Part shown: positions 45,663 to 56,716 of the stretch, in pieces
Numbering within the stretch: position 1 is the stretch's first letter
How the letters are laid out: each line of letters opens with the position of its first letter
Assembly (NCBI GenBank): GCA_014860745.1
Contig: JACZJC010000052.1
Coordinates: 1 to 64,000 of the forward strand
DNA from: Anaerolineales bacterium
GTDB lineage: Bacteria; Chloroflexota; Anaerolineae; Anaerolineales; Villigracilaceae
Direction of reading: 5' to 3'
DNA length: 64,000 bases
Position numbers and translations under genes: made by a program
Notes under the pieces: model-generated
Database searches by the model: none
The model's input: the letters and a program-made list of their open reading frames with translations, nothing else
Told to the model about the DNA's origin: nothing

Positions 45663-46559
45663 TCAGGAAAGAACAGCTGCGAGCGGGGCGGGAGCCGCAA
45701 CCGGAATCGAGCGTCCCTCGGTTTGGGCTACTTCCACATCACGCGCCCACAAGTACAGGCAGGTGTGATAGGCAGTGCTGGTGTAGGAACTGAAAAGGCT
45801 GGCGACCATCACGAAGGTGAAAAAGATCAACGCGCCAATGGCAATGCCGGTCACTAGTAGGAACGTGCTGCTATTCGCCACATAGACTATGCCGCCGCCG
45901 ATGCCTAAGGCCAACAGCAGGCCGACAATGGCAAAGACAAAGCCGATGAGTCCAGTTACCCAGCGAACCCCCACAAAGCTGATACCGATGAGCAGGAGAT
46001 TCTCTTTCGTGATCTTTACGATGCGGGCGAGTCCGTCTTTGAGATTCAGGTCATCGATGACCATGGCTGGCAGGACAAGGAGAGCGGCTTCCGTCCACAA
46101 GGCTTCCACGGCGCGCATGGCGGTGCGCAGGATGCTGCCCAAGAGATTATTCTTTCGATTGTTGTTTGCGATGTTTCGCAGAACGCCGACAATAGTGGAA
46201 ACGGCTGCAAGAGTAAGAATGTCAAAAAAGTCGCGGCGGACGATGGCCCAGGCTTCATCCATGCGGCCATCTCCCTTGGTGAGGTATCCGTAGATCAGGC
46301 GGATGGTCATGGCGGAGAATACGTAGGTTACTGTGAACTGGATGAACATGAGGATGGCGCCCATCACACCCATGACGATCCGTCCGAATTGGGAATCACC
46401 GAGCGTCACGGCGGCGATGATGATGGGGATGATGCCAAGGACGGAAATTATCATTCCAACCACCAACGCGTAGAACGAAGGTTTGAGCAAATCCCTGTCT
46501 TTGAAAGCCATGCTCCAGGCCTGTTTTAGAAAATTCCAGCCGCGCGAAAAACTTTGCAT
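45663..46559 (-). CDS. DUF6159-like multi-TM protein
   Basis: SRGWNFLKQAWSMAFKDRDLLKPSFYALVVG; multiple TM. Confidence 0.7.
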   Translation of the reverse strand: MQSFSRGWNFLKQAWSMAFKDRDLLKPSFYALVVGMIISVLGIIPIIIAAVTLGDSQFGRIVMGVMGAILMFIQFTVTYVFSAMTIRLIYGYLTKGDGRMDEAWAIVRRDFFDILTLAAVSTIVGVLRNIANNNRKNNLLGSILRTAMRAVEALWTEAALLVLPAMVIDDLNLKDGLARIVKITKENLLLIGISFVGVRWVTGLIGFVFAIVGLLLALGIGGGIVYVANSSTFLLVTGIAIGALIFFTFVMVASLFSSYTSTAYHTCLYLWARDVEVAQTEGRSIPVAAPAPLAAVLS

Positions 46560-46591
46560 TAGTTACTCTCCTGTTGATAAAGTTGTTTCGA

Positions 46592-49006
46592 TTATAGCAA
46601 ACTTATCGGGTCGATTTCAATCCGCCAATCAGTCAATTTTATATCGCGTAATAAAGAAACGGGGTCCGGCCCGCGCACGACGATCTGCCAGCGATGGACG
46701 CCGTCCATTTTTGAAAAAAAGGATGGAACGGGACCGATCAATTCCGTTTGACGGCGTTTCTCCGCCTCGATCTTATTCTTCAACCTGTCTGCTGTTCGTC
46801 TGGCTTCTTCCTCGGCTTTGACATTATCCGCGTGACGGTATTCCAGCCGCGCCAGCCTTGCATAGGGCGGATAGCCCAGCTGCCTGCGATATTCCAACTC
46901 ACGCTCGTAAAATCCATTCACGTCATGTTCCGCCGCAAATTGGATGGCGTAATGCTCGGGCATGAAGGTCTGCAAAATGACTTTGCCGCCGCGTGCCGAA
47001 CGACCTGCGCGGCCTGCAACCTGCGTCAGTGTTTGGAAAACTTTTTCACTCGCGAAGGGATCAGGCAGATTCAAACCCACATCCGCCAGCACAATACCGA
47101 CGAGAGTGACCAGCGGCAAATCCAATCCCTTTGCGAGCATCTGTGTGCCGACCAGGACATCGGCCTGGTGGTTTGTAAAATGAGTCAGGATAATCTCGTG
47201 CGCGTCCTTCTGGCGGGTGGTATCCCAATCCCAGCGCAAGGTCCGCGCTTGTGGAAACATGGCCTTGATATCTGCTTCCACCTTTTCACTGCCCAAACCA
47301 TATTCACGAATCTGGTCGCTGCCACACTGTGGGCAGTTCTTTGGTTTTTGGCGGATGTATCCGCAGCGATGACACAGCAACTTCTCCTTATTTTCAAGGT
47401 GCAAAGTCAGGGGAGTTTCGCAGTTGGGACATTTCAATGCATGACCGCAATCGCGGCAGAAAATATAAGTTGCTGTTCCGCGGCGGTTGAGGAAGATGAT
47501 GGCCTGCTCGCCGCGTGAGATGGTCTCGGCAAGAGATTCGGCAAGACCCCGCGAGAAAATTCCGCGATTGCCATTTTTCAATTCCTCACGCATATCCACC
47601 ACTTGCACAGGTGGAAGCATCGAATCGGTGACGCGGTTTGGCAGACCCAATATTTTGGTCTGTTTGGTCTCCGCGTGGAATCTTTGTTCCACGGTCGGCG
47701 TGGCCGAACCCATCACAAAGACCGCCCCGCAAAGCCGCGCATATTCCTGTGCGGAACTCACAGCATTGTAGAAGGGCGGTTCGGCCTGATAATAGGAATT
47801 GTCGTGGCATTCATCCACGACGATGAAACCGATATTTGGAAGCGGTGAAAACAATGCGGAACGCGCGCCGATGATGACGTTCAATTTTCCGTCACGAGCG
47901 CGCCGCCAGGTATCGTACCGTTCGCCTTCGGATAATTTCGAATGGACGAGTCCCACCTGGCCGGGAAAGCGCGCTAAAAAGCGGCGCACCAATTGCGGGG
48001 TGAGCGCAATTTCGGGAACCAAAACAAGCACCTGTTTCCCGTTCCGAATGACTTCTTCAGCGGCGCGCAAATAGATTTCTGTTTTGCCGGAGCCGGTGAC
48101 ACCATAAAGGAGAAAGGTTGAAGGCTGAAGGTTGAAGGCTGAAAGAATGGTTTGCAAGGCGGCAGTCTGCTCGGGAGATAATATCAACTCGACGCTTGTT
48201 TCCTGTTTCTCGATTTTCCCCAAAGGGTCGCGAAAAATCTCATTCTCGAACAAACGGATCAATCCGCGTTCTTCGAGTTCCTGCAAATCTGAAATATTGC
48301 AGCCAGTTTCGGCGTAGATCCATGAAAGATTGATGGCGTCGGGCTGGTGGATGAGGAATCGCAGCGCAGCTTGGCGGCGCGCCAGAGTCTGCTTTGTGGA
48401 GCCAAGAGATTCCATCTCCGCTTCAGCCGCTTCAGGCTTAACCGACAGTTGGGCAACGCGAATGTATTTTGGTCTCACCCGAGGCGGGGGCAGAATGTTT
48501 TTTGTTGAGAGGATTCCTTTTTTTACGAGCAGGTTCGCGGTCTTGCGCCAATCTATTTTTGCGAAATGCGAATCGATTTGTCTTCCACGCAATGCGCCGC
48601 GTTCTCGAAGCAGGTTGATCAGGCGGGTTTCGACCTTTGATGTTTTATTCTCGTAATTTGGATTTCGTAATTCGTAATTGATATCCGCCTGCTGACTCAA
48701 GCCTGTGGGAATCATCAGGTTCACGACCGAGGCAAGCGGATTCAGCGTGGTCTCTGCAAGACGAATGGCAAGGGCAATTTGCGGCGGAGTCAGAACCGGG
48801 GCAGGGTCGAGCAGGTCAATGATCGATTTGGGATTCTGAATGGAGGAAGAGTCTGTCAGTTCGAGGACGATGCCCTGCACGGTCTGATTTCCAAATGGCG
48901 CTACGACAAGACACCCCGCCTGAATGTGCGGGGCGAGTTCCGGGGGGACGGCATAATCGAAGATGCCGGATACGGCGGGGATATTGACGGCGAGGCGGGC
49001 AAACAT
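46592..49006 (-). CDS. priA: primosomal protein N' (PriA helicase)
   Basis: LLYGVTGSGKTEIYLRAAEEV; VDECHDNSYYQ; CRDCGHALKCPNCETPLTLH...CHRCGYIRQKPKNCPQCGS. Confidence 0.95.
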   Translation of the reverse strand: MFARLAVNIPAVSGIFDYAVPPELAPHIQAGCLVVAPFGNQTVQGIVLELTDSSSIQNPKSIIDLLDPAPVLTPPQIALAIRLAETTLNPLASVVNLMIPTGLSQQADINYELRNPNYENKTSKVETRLINLLRERGALRGRQIDSHFAKIDWRKTANLLVKKGILSTKNILPPPRVRPKYIRVAQLSVKPEAAEAEMESLGSTKQTLARRQAALRFLIHQPDAINLSWIYAETGCNISDLQELEERGLIRLFENEIFRDPLGKIEKQETSVELILSPEQTAALQTILSAFNLQPSTFLLYGVTGSGKTEIYLRAAEEVIRNGKQVLVLVPEIALTPQLVRRFLARFPGQVGLVHSKLSEGERYDTWRRARDGKLNVIIGARSALFSPLPNIGFIVVDECHDNSYYQAEPPFYNAVSSAQEYARLCGAVFVMGSATPTVEQRFHAETKQTKILGLPNRVTDSMLPPVQVVDMREELKNGNRGIFSRGLAESLAETISRGEQAIIFLNRRGTATYIFCRDCGHALKCPNCETPLTLHLENKEKLLCHRCGYIRQKPKNCPQCGSDQIREYGLGSEKVEADIKAMFPQARTLRWDWDTTRQKDAHEIILTHFTNHQADVLVGTQMLAKGLDLPLVTLVGIVLADVGLNLPDPFASEKVFQTLTQVAGRAGRSARGGKVILQTFMPEHYAIQFAAEHDVNGFYERELEYRRQLGYPPYARLARLEYRHADNVKAEEEARRTADRLKNKIEAEKRRQTELIGPVPSFFSKMDGVHRWQIVVRGPDPVSLLRDIKLTDWRIEIDPISLL

Positions 49007-49013
49007 GAGTTGA

Positions 49014-49847
49014 TTATATCGTTTTCAGGATGGCCGCCGCGCCATAGCCGACAACGGACGAGTGGTCTTTTGTGACATCGCCCGAGGTGGCGTAATTCAA
49101 TATTTGAACTTTGTCTGCGCCGAGTTTTTGTGCCGCCCACAAAGATGCTGCAACCGCAGCGTGCCCGCAGGCGAATCCTTTGCCGGTTTGTTCGGCCTCA
49201 AAAATGGAAAAGGGATTGAAGGATTCGAAGCACCTGAGCATTTCATGATCGAAGATATGGGCGGTTTGCTGGTCGTAAAAATGGGAGAGGTCTGTGGATG
49301 CGACGATGATCGCGTTTTTCTTTTTAAGAGTACGCGCCAGCGCCATGCCAAGTTTTTTGGCAACGGCTTCTTCCGGGGAGTGGATCATGATCGGGAGCAG
49401 TTTGAATTCATGCTGGAAAACGCGCTGTAAAAATGGAAGCTCGATCTCGAGCGAATGTTCCTTGTCGTTTGGGATGGGGGTGATGGGAATGTCGAGATTT
49501 TTTTGAAGTTCCGCGAGGACTTCATTATCCACTTCGATGTTGCCAAGCGGGGTGGAGTAAGCCTGGTGGCTGGTGGTGATGAGCGGATAGGGAGCAAAGC
49601 TGTGAAACGGCGAAAGGATGGCAACGAGGTCGGGGCTGAGTCCGCGCAGGGCCGCGAAGGCATAGGCGGCAACGGGGCCCGAATATTTGTGACCTGCATG
49701 CGGGGCGATGACGCCGATGACCCGCCCTTTGATCTCGGGCAGTTTTACTTGCGCGAGGTATTCGTCCACATGGGCGGCGAGGGATTTGGGCAGGCCTTCG
49801 TACCAGGTTCCTGCAATTGGAGAGGGGCGGAGGTCAAGCGCGTTCAT
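49014..49847 (-). CDS. amrB: AmmeMemoRadiSam system protein B (MEMO1 family)
   Basis: RPSPIAGTWYEG; GVIAPHAGHKYSGPVAAYAF; STDLSHFYDQQTAH; CGHAAVAASLWAAQKLGADKVQILNYATSGDVT. Confidence 0.9.
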   Translation of the reverse strand: MNALDLRPSPIAGTWYEGLPKSLAAHVDEYLAQVKLPEIKGRVIGVIAPHAGHKYSGPVAAYAFAALRGLSPDLVAILSPFHSFAPYPLITTSHQAYSTPLGNIEVDNEVLAELQKNLDIPITPIPNDKEHSLEIELPFLQRVFQHEFKLLPIMIHSPEEAVAKKLGMALARTLKKKNAIIVASTDLSHFYDQQTAHIFDHEMLRCFESFNPFSIFEAEQTGKGFACGHAAVAASLWAAQKLGADKVQILNYATSGDVTKDHSSVVGYGAAAILKTI

Positions 49848-49965
49848 GAAATTATTGTAGCATAAGGGGAATTGAAAGCCGAGTCCCTTTTGAGGGAAAG
49901 GATGAAGGGTAAAAATAGGCGGACATTTCTGCCCGCCCACTTTTAATTACTCACTTTTTTATTTC

Positions 49966-51951
49966 CTATTTCATTCTCTCAGCCACGATCTCAGCGACAT
50001 CTTTTACCTGCATCGTGTCGCCGTCTGCCTTGCTGGCGTCGGTCATCATCGTCAGACAGAATGGACAGCCCACGGCCACCGTGTCCGCGCCCGTGGATTT
50101 GGCTTCTGCGAAACGCGCTTCGTTCACACGTGCCGAGCCCTCTTCCTCTTCCTTCCACATTTGCGCGCCGCCCGCGCCACAGCAGAAGGACTTGGCTCCG
50201 TTACGAGGCATTTCCACGGTTTCAATGCCCGCAGATTTAAGGTTGTCCCGCGGCGCATCTGTGATCTTGTTGTGACGTCCCAAATAACATGGGTCATGGA
50301 AGGTAACCTTCATGTTGTCACCTTCCAAATTCATGGAAATCTTTCCCGCGCCCACCAGTTCATTGATCAGCTGCGTGTGGTGAATGACTTGATAATTCCC
50401 GCCAAAGGCTGGATATTCATTTTTGATGGTGTGCAAACAATGCGGGCAGGTCGTCACGATTCGTTTCGGTGCGACATCATTTAATATTTCCACGTTCTGT
50501 GTCGCCAAGCCGAAGAAGATATCTTCGCGTCCCGCACGGCGGGCTGAGTCACCTGTGCAGGATTCATTCTTGCCAAGTACCGCGTAATTGACTCCCGCCG
50601 TATTCAAAATTTTTGCAAAGGCTTGCGCGGTCTTTTGTGCGCGCGCATCCGTTGCGGGGGCGCAGCCTACCCACCACAAAATTTCGGGTTCGGCATTTTG
50701 CTCAATTGTAGGCACGCTCATGCCTTCCGCCCATTTCATTCTGTCTGCTTGCGAAACATTCCACGGATTCTGGTTGCGTTCCATGCCTTTGAACGCCGTC
50801 TCCAATTGTTTCGGGAACGCGCTTTCCATCATGGATAAGTTTCTACGAATGTCCAAAATATCGCGCATCGGTTCATTTCCAACAGGACAGATGTCCACGC
50901 ATGCGCCGCAGCTTGTGCAGGCCCATACGGCTTCTTCCGAGATCAACTCGGTCATGGCAACATCTGTCGTGCCGTGGTTATTGAAATGATAGCGTTTGTT
51001 GATTTCCAAAGCGGCTGGCGATAATAGTTTCCCAGTGTTGTACGCGGGGCAAACTTCCTGACAGCGGAAGCACATGATGCAGGCGTAGCTGTCCATGATC
51101 TGCTCCCAGCCGAGGTCATTCATTTTCGCCGCGCCAAATTGCTCGATGCTTTGGTCATCGAGATTGATATAACTTAACTCACCGATCGATTTTCGTTCGG
51201 GCTTCAATGCAAAATTCAGCGGCGCGAAGAAAAGGTGAATGTGTTTTGAATATGGGAAATAAGGAAGAAAGGCGACGACTGCTCCAATGGATAACCAGAA
51301 CGCGATGTGTTCCCCCGCTATCAAGACACTCGCATCAACCCCCGCCCATAGCTGGGCAACCGCCGAGATGCTTGGTTGCCAGCTGTCAGTGTGACCTGCC
51401 AGCGCCAGATTGAACGACTCTCCCAAAAACCGCATCGTGTTGTGGATAAAAATAAACGTGGCAACAATGGCTGAATCACGCAGGATGCCAAAGCGAGCCT
51501 TCGGGTGAAGCAGCGTTGTGTCACGGGTGGACAGAGTCGCAGGGCGGAGGATGAAGCGGCGAAATGCCATAGCCAGGATCCCGCCCACGATGGCGACATT
51601 CGCAAAGTCAGCGATGAGGCGGTAGACATCGCCAAAGAGGCCGGTGTTCTCAAGGAGTTTGAATCCGGTGTAGGCGTATATCAAATCCGCGAGATTGATC
51701 AAAAGAAAAGAGAGAAATCCCCAGCCGATCAGCCCATGCAAAATGCTGGGCCACAGGCGGAAACGAAAAACGGGTTGGAAAAGCCCCACCTTGACGATGA
51801 GTTCTCCAACCCGTTTCCAGATCAACGACCAGTCCGCTTTGCCCTTCCCGCTGGAAATGTGAGCGACGATCTTCATCACGCCGCGGTAGGTATAGTAAAG
51901 CGAAACGAGAGTTGCAACTACAAAGAGGATTTTTTCTACAAGGGTCAGCAT
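49966..51951 (-). CDS. membrane Fe-S oxidoreductase (HdrD/NarI-like, CCG domains)
   Basis: CIMCFRCQEVCPAYNTG; CTSCGACVDICPVGNEP; CPHCLHTIKNEYPAFGG; FCCGAGGAQMW; N-terminal TM region. Confidence 0.88.
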   Translation of the reverse strand: MLTLVEKILFVVATLVSLYYTYRGVMKIVAHISSGKGKADWSLIWKRVGELIVKVGLFQPVFRFRLWPSILHGLIGWGFLSFLLINLADLIYAYTGFKLLENTGLFGDVYRLIADFANVAIVGGILAMAFRRFILRPATLSTRDTTLLHPKARFGILRDSAIVATFIFIHNTMRFLGESFNLALAGHTDSWQPSISAVAQLWAGVDASVLIAGEHIAFWLSIGAVVAFLPYFPYSKHIHLFFAPLNFALKPERKSIGELSYINLDDQSIEQFGAAKMNDLGWEQIMDSYACIMCFRCQEVCPAYNTGKLLSPAALEINKRYHFNNHGTTDVAMTELISEEAVWACTSCGACVDICPVGNEPMRDILDIRRNLSMMESAFPKQLETAFKGMERNQNPWNVSQADRMKWAEGMSVPTIEQNAEPEILWWVGCAPATDARAQKTAQAFAKILNTAGVNYAVLGKNESCTGDSARRAGREDIFFGLATQNVEILNDVAPKRIVTTCPHCLHTIKNEYPAFGGNYQVIHHTQLINELVGAGKISMNLEGDNMKVTFHDPCYLGRHNKITDAPRDNLKSAGIETVEMPRNGAKSFCCGAGGAQMWKEEEEGSARVNEARFAEAKSTGADTVAVGCPFCLTMMTDASKADGDTMQVKDVAEIVAERMK

Positions 51952-52033
51952 GGGACCTCCAGGTGAATTCGGCGGGTCAGTTTTGGTTTTGACCTGCAAA
52001 ATATATCTTTGTTAAGTTTAGCACAAGTTAGAT

Positions 52034-53026
52034 TTATGCCACAGGTTCAAAGGTGGTGAGGCTGTCCCATAGTTCTGTATTGAGTTGTTCCCGTTGATTA
52101 TTAGCAAACTCCCAAAAAAGGGATTGCGCGCGCGTGGGGGGATGGTTGATATGACGGGCGATGTAAACCGTGCGTCTTAATTCCAGCCCCTGAAGTTCCA
52201 CCTTTTTCACACGCCCAAAAGCAAGCCCGCGCGCAGCCACCATTTCGGAGACAAAGGCGATTCCTACGCCGCGCTCCACGGCCATTTCAATGGCTTCCGG
52301 ATTGCCCAGTTCCATCGTCACATTTAGCATGTCCGGCGTAATCCCAAAATTTTTCAAATTTTGTAAAACGGTATCACACGTACCTGACATTTCCTCACGC
52401 ATGATAATGGGCTGGTCGACCAAATCGTCGGGGGTGGCTTTGCCATACCCCGCCCAGGGATGATTGGAAGGTACGATCAAATAAATGCGGTCGTCGAACA
52501 GAGGCAGGCATTCTATATCCCGATGCTCAAAGTATTTGCTGGTTACACCGATGGGCAGGCTCTGATTTTGTAGTTTTTCATACACGCCGTCACGCCCCAT
52601 GATCTTAACGCGTGGATGCACAGCGGGATATTCCTGCTGGAATGTGGAGAGCAGGGCGGGCAAAAGATACTTCCCCGCAGAAGTGGAACAGCCGATTAGC
52701 AATTCTCCTCCCACGTGATGGTGAATTTCCTGAAATCCGTCTTCGAGCCTTCGTGCCGTGCGCAGGACTTCCCGTGCCATTGGCAATAGGGATTGACCCG
52801 CCTCGCTCAATTCCACCGAGCGCCCGCGACGAATGAATAACTCCACGCCGTATGCCTTTTCGATGGATTTAATATTCTGGCTGACAGCAGATTGGGAAAG
52901 ATGCAGGCGCCTTGCGGCATTGCTGAAATTTCCCTCCTCTGCCGCTACAAGGAAGACCTTCAAGGGGGATAGCTCAACCATTTGCTTCTCCGTATTCGAT
53001 AAGTGATGGTAATGATTTCCACGCAT
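52034..53026 (-). CDS. LysR family transcriptional regulator
   Basis: LKVFLVAAEEGNFSNAARRLHLSQSAVSQNIKSIEKAYGVELFIRRGRSVELSEAG. Confidence 0.95.
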   Translation of the reverse strand: MRGNHYHHLSNTEKQMVELSPLKVFLVAAEEGNFSNAARRLHLSQSAVSQNIKSIEKAYGVELFIRRGRSVELSEAGQSLLPMAREVLRTARRLEDGFQEIHHHVGGELLIGCSTSAGKYLLPALLSTFQQEYPAVHPRVKIMGRDGVYEKLQNQSLPIGVTSKYFEHRDIECLPLFDDRIYLIVPSNHPWAGYGKATPDDLVDQPIIMREEMSGTCDTVLQNLKNFGITPDMLNVTMELGNPEAIEMAVERGVGIAFVSEMVAARGLAFGRVKKVELQGLELRRTVYIARHINHPPTRAQSLFWEFANNQREQLNTELWDSLTTFEPVA

Positions 53027-53214
53027 AAGGATAAACCTTTCTCATAAGCTCGCGTAGTGGAATTCGTCAAAATCCACTTATGAAGTCATGGGGAAAACAC
53101 CCCAGAACAAACCTGCCTGTGAGGAGGACTCACAGGCAGGTTGTCAATCAAGATACAGGGCGACCCTTCAATATACAGGCCCCCGCTTCACTCAGCGGGC
53201 CGCCTCACTGATAA

Positions 53215-54936
53215 CTATTTAACTACCGGCAGCTGCGCTGCAATCCAGCCGTTCATGCCGCCGTTCAAATTGCGGACGTTGGTGTAACCCAGGAACTGTA
53301 GATACATCTGGGTCATGGCACCGCGGTGACCGGAAGCACAGATCACCATGATCGGAGCAGCCTTGTCAGCGGGGAGTTGGGCGAGGTTGGCGGGCACATC
53401 ATTCACGGGAACATTGATTGCGCCTTCGATGTGGCCATTCGCATCCCATTCCGCTGTTGTGCGGACATCCAGCATGAAGGGGACTGTGCCGGAGACGAGT
53501 TCGGTGTTGAAGTCGGGGGATTTGATCGCGCCGAATCCTTCGGGCAGTCCACTCAGGTAGGCATCGAGAGCTGCAAAAGCGGAGGCATCCACCTCGGGAG
53601 CCGTACCAGCTGTCGGCGCAACGGGAGCGCCTTTTTCCACTGGTAGTTCGGCCTTGATCCAGGCGTTGAGTCCACCGTTAAGGTTGACCACGTCTGTGTA
53701 TCCCAACAGACGAAGTGCCATCATCCCTAGGGAGCCCCGATGACCAGATGCGCAGGTGATGATGATCTTCTGGTCCTTGGCGGGGAGTTTATCCAGATTC
53801 TTGAGCAGGTCGCGGATGGGGATATTGATGGAGCCAGCGATAAAGCCATTGGCCTCGAGTTCGGCAGGTTCGCGCACATCCACAATGAAAGGCGTACTTT
53901 CGGCCAATAGTTCATTGAGCTTGTCGGTCTTGATGCTGTAGAAGCCGGCATCGGTGGGCAGGTTGGTGAGGAAGGAGGCCATCTCACTGACCAGACCCGA
54001 AACGGGCAATCCTGTAGATTTCCAGGCGTTTAGTCCGCCGTTGAGGTTGATTACGTCAGTGTAGCCCATCAGGCGCAGAGCCATCATGACGATACTGCCG
54101 CGATGACCGGAGGCGCACAACACAATGATTTTGGCGTCTTTATCTTCGGGGATTTGGTCAAGATTGGCGAAGAAATCGCTGAACGGCAGGTTGATGGAGC
54201 CTTCGATGTAGCCGTCTTTATCCCATTCGCCCTTGCTGCGGACATCCACAATGAAGGGCAGGTCGGATCCGGCCAATTCTTCCGCCAGTTTGTCCGATTT
54301 AATGGAATAAAAACCTTCGGGCAGGTTGACAAAGAACTCATTTAGCATTTCAAACAGAGCCTGGTCTGCGATGATTGCTGTACCGATGGAGGCCGGGGCT
54401 TCAAGAGCAACGCCGGTTACTACGGGTAGTTCGGCTTTCTTCCATGCATTCACGCCGCCATTCAAATTGCGGACGTTTGTATAGCCCAATAATCTTAGTG
54501 CGGCCATGACCATACCGCCGCGATGACCGGAGGCGCAGGTGACGATGATGGGGTCATCAAGGCCGGGCAGTTTATCCAGGCTGTTGAGTACTTCTCGTAC
54601 CGGAATATTGACGGTGCCTTCAATGTAACCGTCTTTTTCCAGTTCAGCGGCTTCGCGCACATCGAGGATGAACAGGTCTTTCTCGGCAAGTTCTTCGTTG
54701 AGCGAAGCCACCTTGATGGAGCCGTAGCCTTTGTCGGCGGGGAGTTCAGCGGCAAGTGCGGTGAACAAAGCAAGCGCATCAAGGCCGGGTTCTTCGGTGA
54801 CAACCACGGGAACTTCAGTGACAACCACCGGAGCTTCGGTAACCAAGGGGGATTCTGGTTGAGGCGCGCCGCAGGCACTTAATATCATGCTGATAACGAT
54901 CAGCAACCCGAATAAAACCTGAATTTTTTTGGACAT
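53215..54936 (-). CDS. lipoprotein with four rhodanese domains
   Basis: Lipobox ISMILSACG; four CASGHRG active-site loops. Confidence 0.92.
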   Translation of the reverse strand: MSKKIQVLFGLLIVISMILSACGAPQPESPLVTEAPVVVTEVPVVVTEEPGLDALALFTALAAELPADKGYGSIKVASLNEELAEKDLFILDVREAAELEKDGYIEGTVNIPVREVLNSLDKLPGLDDPIIVTCASGHRGGMVMAALRLLGYTNVRNLNGGVNAWKKAELPVVTGVALEAPASIGTAIIADQALFEMLNEFFVNLPEGFYSIKSDKLAEELAGSDLPFIVDVRSKGEWDKDGYIEGSINLPFSDFFANLDQIPEDKDAKIIVLCASGHRGSIVMMALRLMGYTDVINLNGGLNAWKSTGLPVSGLVSEMASFLTNLPTDAGFYSIKTDKLNELLAESTPFIVDVREPAELEANGFIAGSINIPIRDLLKNLDKLPAKDQKIIITCASGHRGSLGMMALRLLGYTDVVNLNGGLNAWIKAELPVEKGAPVAPTAGTAPEVDASAFAALDAYLSGLPEGFGAIKSPDFNTELVSGTVPFMLDVRTTAEWDANGHIEGAINVPVNDVPANLAQLPADKAAPIMVICASGHRGAMTQMYLQFLGYTNVRNLNGGMNGWIAAQLPVVK

Positions 54937-55011
54937 TTTCTTCTCCTTATGAAGATTCTGATATTAGCAAGCGCTTTTACAGCTGCTTGTGACAACCAAA
55001 CGAACAAGTGA

Positions 55012-56697
55012 TCATTCCGCTAAAAGTATGCGTACATCTATGTAACCGATGAAGTTCAAGTACATTTTTGCAATCGCCCCGCAATGACCAGATTTACAAA
55101 TTATGACGATTGGGAAGGATTTATCGGAGGGAAGTTGTTCCAGATTTTCAGGGATTTTGTGAACCGGCAGGAGCATCGCAGTTTCAAAGGCAACACCAGC
55201 AGGATTGTCCGATTCGCCGCGAACATCCAGGATCAGCAGTGCGGTGCCGTTTGCAATTTCAGCATTAAGATCAACCATGGTTACAGTGGAGAAGTCTTCC
55301 GGCATGGCAGTGAGGTAGGCGTCGAGGATCGTGAGGCGGTTTGGATCCACTTCCGGAACAGGAGTTGCAACTCTTGCCGGGGCGGGAACGCCGGGCTCAA
55401 GCGTGAAGCCGGCATTCATCCAGCTGCCGACCCCGCCATCCAGGTTGATCACATCTGTATAGCCCAGCAGACGCAGAGCGATCATGCCCATCGCGCCGCT
55501 GTAGCAGGGCTCACAATAAACCACAATCTTCTGGTCTTTGGCTGGGAGTTTATCCAGGTTTTTGAGCAGGTCGCGGACCGGGATGTTGATGGCGCCCTTG
55601 ATGTGACCGCTGGTTTCAACATCGATTGGTCTGCGCACATCGACAAGAAAGACAGGCTGTTCCGCGCGGACAGCATTAAGTTCACCCGCTGAGATGCTGT
55701 AATAATTCTGTTCAGATGGGAGGTTTGAAATAAATTCGCCCAGTGCAGTTTCCCAATCCACCAGGCCGGCTACCCTTCTTCCGTCAGCTTTCCAGGCATT
55801 CAATCCGCCGGCCAGATTGACCACATTGGTAAAGCCCAATAGTCGTAATGTCATGGTGGCTATTGAACCGCGGTGACCGGAGGTGCAGTGAACGATAATG
55901 CGCGCACCTTTGTCTGCTGGCAATTGATCGAGTCTTTTCAGAAGGTCAGGAAAGGGGACTAGGACGGAACTTTCAATATATCCATCCGCATCCCGTTCGG
56001 CTTGCAATCGGACATCCAAAAGGAATAAATTACCGGACGCCAGTTCAATGGATAGGGCATCCGGTTTAATTGCAAGGTAATCTTCCGGCAGGTTGGATAG
56101 GAAATCGTCAATCCTGATAAAGAGCGCCTCGTCCGTAATGGTTGGGGTGCTAATCACAACAGGAGCATCAGGCAAGCCGCCGTTGACAATCGGGAGGCCG
56201 CTGTCTTCCCCCGCCACACGGCAATTTCCCATATTACGGACATTGGTATATCCAAGCATCTTTAACGCCATTAAAGCAAATCCGCCGCGGTGTTCGGACC
56301 CACAGAAGATCACAATTGCTTCATTGAGATCGGGCAGCTTATCCAAATTCTGGAGCAATGCCCGCAGAGGGATATTGACCGAGCCCGCGATATAACCATC
56401 TATCTCCAACTCGGTCGCTTCGCGGACATCGAGCAGGAAGGGTGCGCCATTCGAAGCAAGTTCTCCGCTGATTTTTATCGCGCTGACCAGCCCAAAATTT
56501 TTGTCGGCAGGAATGGATTCCCAGAAATGAACAAGCAGGGACGGATAATCCAGAGGTATGGGCGCAGTGGGCATCACGCTGATTGGGGCTACTTCTGTTA
56601 GGGCGACTTCTTTAACGGGTGCATCCGCCCCGCATGCTCCCAGCAGCATACCGAAAGCCAATAGCGGACCAATCAGCAGATACAATTTCTTTTTCAT
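55012..56697 (-). CDS. lipoprotein with four rhodanese-like domains, mostly non-canonical active sites
   Basis: MKKKLYLLIGPLLAFGMLLGACG; loops CGSEHRG, CTSGHRG, CEPCYSG, CKSGHCG. Confidence 0.9.
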   Translation of the reverse strand: MKKKLYLLIGPLLAFGMLLGACGADAPVKEVALTEVAPISVMPTAPIPLDYPSLLVHFWESIPADKNFGLVSAIKISGELASNGAPFLLDVREATELEIDGYIAGSVNIPLRALLQNLDKLPDLNEAIVIFCGSEHRGGFALMALKMLGYTNVRNMGNCRVAGEDSGLPIVNGGLPDAPVVISTPTITDEALFIRIDDFLSNLPEDYLAIKPDALSIELASGNLFLLDVRLQAERDADGYIESSVLVPFPDLLKRLDQLPADKGARIIVHCTSGHRGSIATMTLRLLGFTNVVNLAGGLNAWKADGRRVAGLVDWETALGEFISNLPSEQNYYSISAGELNAVRAEQPVFLVDVRRPIDVETSGHIKGAINIPVRDLLKNLDKLPAKDQKIVVYCEPCYSGAMGMIALRLLGYTDVINLDGGVGSWMNAGFTLEPGVPAPARVATPVPEVDPNRLTILDAYLTAMPEDFSTVTMVDLNAEIANGTALLILDVRGESDNPAGVAFETAMLLPVHKIPENLEQLPSDKSFPIVIICKSGHCGAIAKMYLNFIGYIDVRILLAE

Positions 56698-56716
56698 CAA
56701 ATTCTCACGATGGCTT

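Noticed and set aside
49014-49847. MEMO family gene as part of a local AmmeMemoRadiSam system
   Set aside because: No AMMECR1-like or associated radical SAM gene in the neighbourhood shown, so no local system can be claimed.
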